DNA from: Rhodothermia bacterium
GTDB taxonomy: Bacteria > Bacteroidota > Rhodothermia > Balneolales > Natronogracilivirgulaceae
Assembly: GCA_007122185.1 (NCBI GenBank)
Contig: SKUI01000208.1
Span: forward strand, 1 to 11,375
Direction of reading: 5' to 3'
DNA length: 11,375 nt
Shown: positions 7,752-11,375 of the stretch, one piece after another
Numbering within the stretch: the stretch's first letter is position 1
Layout of the letters: every line of letters starts with the position of its first letter
Notes under the pieces: generated by a model
Told to the model about the DNA's origin: nothing
Databases searched by the model: none
The model's input: only the letters and a program-made list of their open reading frames with translations
Translations under genes and position numbers: made by a program

Positions 7752-7764
7752 GGGAAATGTTCCC
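7752..7764. promoter_or_regulatory. Candidate operator palindrome between prfA and purK
   Basis: GGGAA-ATG-TTCCC is a perfect 5-3-5 palindrome in the 153-base divergent spacer (7712-7864) that must contain the promoters of both prfA and purK. TATTTTTC at about 7785-7792 resembles the Bacteroidota minus-7 element for purK. Neither has supporting evidence beyond symmetry and position. Confidence 0.25.
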
Positions 7765-7864
7765 ATTTATTGCGGGATTTACTGTATTTTTCCGTGGCCA
7801 GGCCAATCCGTCTGCCAACAGTTTCAGAATCGTAAAATAGGCATTTTATCTGCTTTATACCTGC

Positions 7865-9124
7865 ATGAACAAGAATTCCATTTTACCCCTGTCTGCCGAA
7901 ACCACCATCGGTTTTCTGGGAGCCGGGCAGTTGGCCCGCATGTCAGCGGCCGTTGTTATGCGGTTGGGCATGAGAGCCGCCGTATTTTCAGGATCCGGAA
8001 ATTCAGCATCCAAAAATTTAGAATCCGGAGGTTCGGGATCCGGAGGCAATCAGTTCCGTCAGTCCGGTGCTGTACCGGAAAAGACTGCCGAACTCCAACC
8101 GCTGGAGTGGATGACACCGCTTCGTTATACCGGAAGATTTGATGATGAAGAGGCGCTGGTGCGCTTTGCACGGGAGTGTGATGTGGTTACGCTGGAAAAC
8201 GAGTTTCTGGATGGCGAGTTGCTTCTGCGGGTCCGCGAGAAATCCGGAACTCCCATGTGGCCATCACCTGAGTCATTTCTGCAGCTTGAGTCGAAGTGGC
8301 TGGAAAAGGAGACGTTCCGAAAGGCCGGCATTCCAGTGACTCCATATAGCAAGGCGGCTTCTGTCGGGGACCTTGCGGATTTTGGTGATACGCATGGATA
8401 CCCGTTCGTTCTCAAATCATCCAAGGGCGGATACGACGGGTACGGCAACCGGACGGTTCACAATGCCGACGGGATCAATGATGCCTTTGTATCGCTTGGA
8501 GGTGAGGCGGGACATGAGCTGATCGCAGAAGCGTTTATCCCGTTCCACAAGGAGCTGGCGGTACAGGTTGCCCGCAATCATACCGGGACGGTCGTTTATC
8601 CCTGCTGTGAGACCATTCAGCAAGGCCATATCTGCAAAACGGTGATTGCTCCGGCCGCTATCGACAAGATGATAGCCGATGAGGCCCGCCGCCTCGCTCT
8701 TCAGGCCGTGGAGGCTGTTGACGGAATTGGCCTGTTCGCTTTTGAGTTCTTTCTGACTGAGGACGGGCGGCTGTATCTGAACGAATCGGCGCCCCGGCCG
8801 CATAATTCGGGCCACTACACCATCGAAGGGTGCATCACCTCGCAATTTGAAAACCATGTGAGGGCCGTTGCCGGACTGCCGCTGGGGCCTGCAAATATGC
8901 GCTTCCCCGTTGCGGTCATGGAAAACATCCTGGGTGTGCGTAATGGTCCGGCCATCGCTGATGTTCCTGAAGAGCTCTGGTATACAAATGAGGCGCACCT
9001 GCATATTTATGGAAAACAGTCAAGCCGGATCGGACGGAAAATGGGGCATCTGACCGTGCTTGGCGATGAGCTGGTGGAAACGGCCGGGGAAGCGGCTGAG
9101 CTGGCCTCAAAAATAATGCTGTGA
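7865..9124 (+). CDS. purK: N5-carboxyaminoimidazole ribonucleotide synthase, with repeat insert
   Basis: This ATP-grasp enzyme joins AIR and bicarbonate, using ATP, to give N5-CAIR in purine synthesis. The start GFLGAGQLARM (16-26) is the usual PurK opening. The ATP-grasp part has LESKWLEKETF (141-151), the glycine-rich loop KGGYDGYGN (187-195), FEFFL (293-297) and the hallmark APRPHNSGHYTIEG (309-322), then TSQFENHVRAVAGLPLG. At 419 residues it is longer than most PurK proteins (about 355-390). The excess lies at about 42-87, where the normal D-P-D-P loop after beta strand 2 is replaced by a Gly/Ser-rich stretch made of a 15-base tandem repeat. The frame is intact and all later motifs are present, so the enzyme is probably active. 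purE follows after 72 bases. Confidence 0.95.
   Translation: MNKNSILPLSAETTIGFLGAGQLARMSAAVVMRLGMRAAVFSGSGNSASKNLESGGSGSGGNQFRQSGAVPEKTAELQPLEWMTPLRYTGRFDDEEALVRFARECDVVTLENEFLDGELLLRVREKSGTPMWPSPESFLQLESKWLEKETFRKAGIPVTPYSKAASVGDLADFGDTHGYPFVLKSSKGGYDGYGNRTVHNADGINDAFVSLGGEAGHELIAEAFIPFHKELAVQVARNHTGTVVYPCCETIQQGHICKTVIAPAAIDKMIADEARRLALQAVEAVDGIGLFAFEFFLTEDGRLYLNESAPRPHNSGHYTIEGCITSQFENHVRAVAGLPLGPANMRFPVAVMENILGVRNGPAIADVPEELWYTNEAHLHIYGKQSSRIGRKMGHLTVLGDELVETAGEAAELASKIML
7988..8047 (+). repeat. In-frame 15-base tandem repeat (four units) inside purK
   Basis: Four consecutive 15-base units, 7988-8002, 8003-8017, 8018-8032 and 8033-8047, each have the plan TTYRGNATCCRRARR, offset by one or two bases. 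They encode SGSGN, SASKN, LESGG and SGSGG (residues 42-61). Because the unit is five codons, gain or loss of copies keeps the frame. The first and last units share GGATCCGGA. Confidence 0.85.
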
Positions 9125-9196
9125 CCTTCGTGCTTCGACCTTCTGAAACGCCCATCCAACCGGACCAACCGAATCCTTGAAATCCATCCTGAAAAA

Positions 9197-9697
9197 ATGA
9201 ATCAAAAAGATACTTCTTCCATTAAAGTGGCCGTGATCATGGGCAGTGACTCTGACTGGCCCGTAATGAAGGCGGCTGCCGAGATCTGCGATCAATTTGG
9301 CGCTGTTGTTGAAAAAGCGGTGGTATCGGCCCACCGAACCCCGGTTCACATGGCGGATTTCGCATCCAAAGCCCGGGAAAACGGGTTTGGTGTGATCATT
9401 GCCGGCGCCGGTGGCGCCGCCCATCTGCCGGGCATGGTCGCCGCCCATACGACGCTGCCGGTTATCGGTGTTCCGGTGTCCACCAGGCACCTCAAGGGCA
9501 TGGACAGCCTGCTGTCCATTGTCCAGATGCCGCGCGGTGTTCCTGTGGCGACCGTGGCGATCGACAATGCCATGAACGCCGGACTTCTTGCCCTGCAGAT
9601 CCTTGCGGTGCATGACCGGGAACTGGCCGGCAAACTTGCAGGATGGCGGGACGCGCAACGGGATGCTTCGCTAAGGAAAAACGACCTGCTGAAATAA
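9197..9697 (+). CDS. purE: N5-carboxyaminoimidazole ribonucleotide mutase, PurE class I
   Basis: The 166-residue enzyme moves the carboxyl group of N5-CAIR to carbon 4, giving CAIR; it uses the product of the neighbouring purK. The phosphate-binding GSDSDW is at 16-21, the catalytic His46 is in [16 protein letters not shown] is at 70-79, and [20 protein letters not shown] follows. These match class I PurE, which works with PurK rather than directly with CO2. The length is normal. Residues 141-166 form a charged helical tail. The ATG at 9197 has an A-run but no Shine-Dalgarno sequence before it. The 72-base gap to purK holds a small CCAACCG duplication and no clear terminator, so the two genes are probably one transcript. 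Confidence 0.97.
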   Translation: MNQKDTSSIKVAVIMGSDSDWPVMKAAAEICDQFGAVVEKAVVSAHRTPVHMADFASKARENGFGVIIAGAGGAAHLPGMVAAHTTLPVIGVPVSTRHLKGMDSLLSIVQMPRGVPVATVAIDNAMNAGLLALQILAVHDRELAGKLAGWRDAQRDASLRKNDLLK

Positions 9698-9705
9698 CCG
9701 ATCGT

Positions 9706-9811
9706 GCGTCCTGCCAAAACAGTTCAGCCGGCTTCCTGGTGCAATAACCCGCACGGCGCCCAGATGAAACAGCCCGGCTGGCGTCCGGCCGAAACATTCC
9801 GGATGGGCCGG
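9706..9811. repeat. Degenerate repeat in the purE-dnaJ spacer
   Basis: Three related stretches begin at 9706, 9756 and 9781. Each has GCG-Y-CC, a variable five bases, then AAACA and a C/G-rich GTTCAGCCGG-like end. The second and third abut at a 25-base period. A CCGGCC/GGCCGG pair (9785-9790 and 9806-9811) could form a small hairpin in this convergent spacer, but no T-run follows, so I do not call a terminator. Confidence 0.5.
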
Positions 9812-9818
9812 CACGCGC

Positions 9819-10976
9819 TCAGGAAAAGACCGATTTGACCCGCTCAAACAGATTTTCCTTGACTTCCTTGCTGTGGGCCGGGTTGAAATTCCTGGATTCG
9901 CTCAGGGCCGAGATTTGCTTCATTTCCTCGTCGGTGAGCTTGGTCGGGATGAATACCTGCACCCGGACATACTGATCGCCGAACTTGTGTGTATTCAGTC
10001 CTTTGATTCCTTTCTCCTTCATCCGGAGCATTTTCCCGGGTTGGGTCCCCGGATCGATCTTGATGCGGGCCTTGCCTTTCAGCGTTGGAACTTCCGTAGT
10101 AACACCCATTACCGCATCGGGAATACTGATATTGAGGTCGTAGTAGATATCGTCCCCTTCGCGACGGAAATGCTCATGCTCTTTTTCCTCGATAAGCACA
10201 ATCAGTGTCCCCGGTTCTCCACCCCGGATGCCCGCATGCCCCTGCCCTCTCAGGCTGATGTAGTTGCCTTTGCTGACCCCGCTCGGAATCTGGATCTTGA
10301 CGGTTTCCTCTCCTTTAACACGGCCGTTCCCATGGCATTTCCGGCACTTGTTGCGAATGGTGCGTCCCTCGCCGTGGCAGGTGGGACAGGGTTGCACGTT
10401 GACAAACTGACCAAACATTGTCCGGGTGACCTGGCGTACCTCACCGACACCGTTGCAGGTATCACAGGTCATGAAATCATCCTCAGAGTCCGCTCCGGTC
10501 CCGTTACATTCGTCACAGGCGACCTGTTTCTTGACCTTGACCTCCCGTTCGGTTCCAAACGCGATTTCCTCCAGGGTGAGATGGAGCTTGATCTTCATAT
10601 CCTCGCCGGGCTGTCCCGTGCCGTTCCTTCGGCGGCTGCGACCCTGTCCACCCATTCCGCCAAAAATATCACCGCCGAAAATGTCACTGAACCGACTGAA
10701 GATATCCTCAAAGCTGACATCCTGGAAATCCGCTCCAAATCCGCCTGCTCCACGCAGGCCGTCATGACCGAATTGGTCGTAGCGGGCCCGTTTATCCGGG
10801 TCTTTCAACACGTCAAAGGCCTCGGCAGCTTCTTTGAATTTCTGTTCCGAATCGGGATCGTTGGAATTGCGGTCGGGATGATATTTCATCGCCATTTTGC
10901 GGTACGCCCGTTTGAGCTCCGCTTCTCCAACGTCCTTGTTTACTCCTAAAATCTCGTAGTAATCTCTTTTTGCCAT
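9819..10976 (-). CDS. dnaJ: Chaperone protein DnaJ (Hsp40, type I)
   Basis: The 385-residue co-chaperone delivers unfolded proteins to DnaK and stimulates its ATPase. The J domain is at 1-70 with His-Pro-Asp at 33-35. A Gly/Phe-rich linker (70-122) contains FSDIFGGDIFGGMGG. The zinc-binding region has four C-x-x-C repeats: C154/C157, C171/C174, C197/C200 and C211/C214, each followed by a glycine box (NGTG, NGVG, HGEG, HGNG). The two C-terminal beta domains and dimer region complete the chain. All key residues are present and the length is typical. It follows grpE on the same strand with seven bases between, so the two are very likely co-transcribed. dnaK itself is not in the window. The ATG at 10976 has no Shine-Dalgarno sequence. 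Confidence 0.98.
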   Translation of the reverse strand: MAKRDYYEILGVNKDVGEAELKRAYRKMAMKYHPDRNSNDPDSEQKFKEAAEAFDVLKDPDKRARYDQFGHDGLRGAGGFGADFQDVSFEDIFSRFSDIFGGDIFGGMGGQGRSRRRNGTGQPGEDMKIKLHLTLEEIAFGTEREVKVKKQVACDECNGTGADSEDDFMTCDTCNGVGEVRQVTRTMFGQFVNVQPCPTCHGEGRTIRNKCRKCHGNGRVKGEETVKIQIPSGVSKGNYISLRGQGHAGIRGGEPGTLIVLIEEKEHEHFRREGDDIYYDLNISIPDAVMGVTTEVPTLKGKARIKIDPGTQPGKMLRMKEKGIKGLNTHKFGDQYVRVQVFIPTKLTDEEMKQISALSESRNFNPAHSKEVKENLFERVKSVFS

Positions 10977-10983
10977 TTGTTGT

Positions 10984-11375
10984 TTATTGACTGACTATTA
11001 CCTTTGCGTGCCTGATGACACGGTCACCGATTTTGTAGCCCGGTTCCATGACCTGGAGCACGGTATTGCTTTCGGTGGATTCGTCGGGAGCCGGCTGGAT
11101 GAGCATGGCATCATGTTTATCCACGTCAAACGGGACACCGGTTTCCTCAATGGCTTCCACGCCATAGTCCTTCAGCACACGTTCGAAATTGGAAAGGACC
11201 AGTTTCAGACCTTCCACAAATCCTTTCTCCAGGTCTTTTCCTTCGGAGGCCTCGACGCTGCGTTTGAGGTCTTCGCGAATCGGGAGAAAACGTGAAACCG
11301 CATCGGCACGCGCTTCCTCAAACAACTGAAGTTTTTCCTTTTGCGTTCTGCGTTTCAGGTTCTCGAACTCTGCCG
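10984..11375 (-). CDS. grpE: Nucleotide exchange factor GrpE (C-terminal part)
   Basis: GrpE releases ADP from DnaK so that the chaperone cycle can restart. The frame is open from its TAA at 10986-10984 to the right edge, so the N-terminal part lies outside. The visible 129 or so residues begin AEFENLKRRTQKEKLQL, the end of the long dimer helix with the family's A-E-[FY]-x-N-x-x-[KR]-R-T. Four-helix-bundle segments follow, with LVLSNFERVLKDYGVEAI, then the beta head with FDVDKHDAM, VLQVMEPGYKIGDRVIRHAKV and VSQ at the end. These match the family closely. A TTG at 11325 is internal and is not the start. dnaJ follows after seven bases; an upstream hrcA is possible but unseen. Confidence 0.95.
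   Translation of the reverse strand, partial: AEFENLKRRTQKEKLQLFEEARADAVSRFLPIREDLKRSVEASEGKDLEKGFVEGLKLVLSNFERVLKDYGVEAIEETGVPFDVDKHDAMLIQPAPDESTESNTVLQVMEPGYKIGDRVIRHAKVIVSQ

Noticed and set aside
9706..9818. Intrinsic terminator between purE and dnaJ
   Set aside because: The possible stems are short, with no T-run on either strand.
9873..10949. 358-codon open frame on the plus strand opposite dnaJ
   Set aside because: It is antisense to an intact DnaJ with all cysteine repeats; it shows no domain of its own.

Overview
The window is a densely packed housekeeping stretch of a bacterial chromosome. Nothing in it looks like a phage, plasmid, defence island or CRISPR locus. The proteins read like those of the Bacteroidota/Balneolota-Rhodothermota group: a fused aspartokinase-homoserine dehydrogenase, a small HNH protein ending in W-x-P-Y-L-Y-Y, a signal-less SH3-NlpC/P60 peptidase, and purK and purE as separate genes. 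Most start codons lack a Shine-Dalgarno sequence, which also fits that group. The taxon is inferred from sequence style, not from a search.

Layout, left to right. (1) Positions 1-4141 are read on the minus strand: an SH3-NlpC/P60 peptidase (3305-4141) overlaps an HNH endonuclease (2818-3321) by 17 bases. After a 281-base gap comes the threonine-branch enzyme ThrA (78-2537). A further frame begins one base after its stop and runs off the left edge. (2) A 631-base divergent spacer (4142-4772) is full of degenerate repeats and hairpins. (3) On the plus strand follow a glutamate dehydrogenase (4773-6080) and, six bases later, a small GHKL anti-sigma-type kinase (6087-6494). (4) A short spacer holds an approximately 14-base tandem repeat; the convergent peptide release factor 1 gene prfA (6632-7711, minus) comes next. 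(5) A 153-base divergent spacer leads to purK (7865-9124) and purE (9197-9697), two consecutive steps of purine synthesis. (6) Another repeat-bearing convergent spacer separates these from dnaJ (9819-10976, minus) and the 3' part of grpE (10984-11375, minus), co-chaperones of DnaK in the order grpE-dnaJ.

The functional links are local: grpE-dnaJ (protein folding), purK-purE (AIR to CAIR), and thrA with a probable downstream thr gene (aspartate to threonine). gdh supplies or drains glutamate, and the kinase behind it may connect to sigma-factor or stress control.

The most unusual feature is not a gene. Five spacers carry their own degenerate short repeats. In purK a 15-base repeat of four copies lies in frame inside the first nucleotide-binding lobe and replaces the normal loop after beta strand 2. 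A second item is a pair of related hairpins at 4176-4232 and 4276-4327 whose stems differ by one inserted base pair, as expected if the fold itself is kept. I see no new multi-gene system here.
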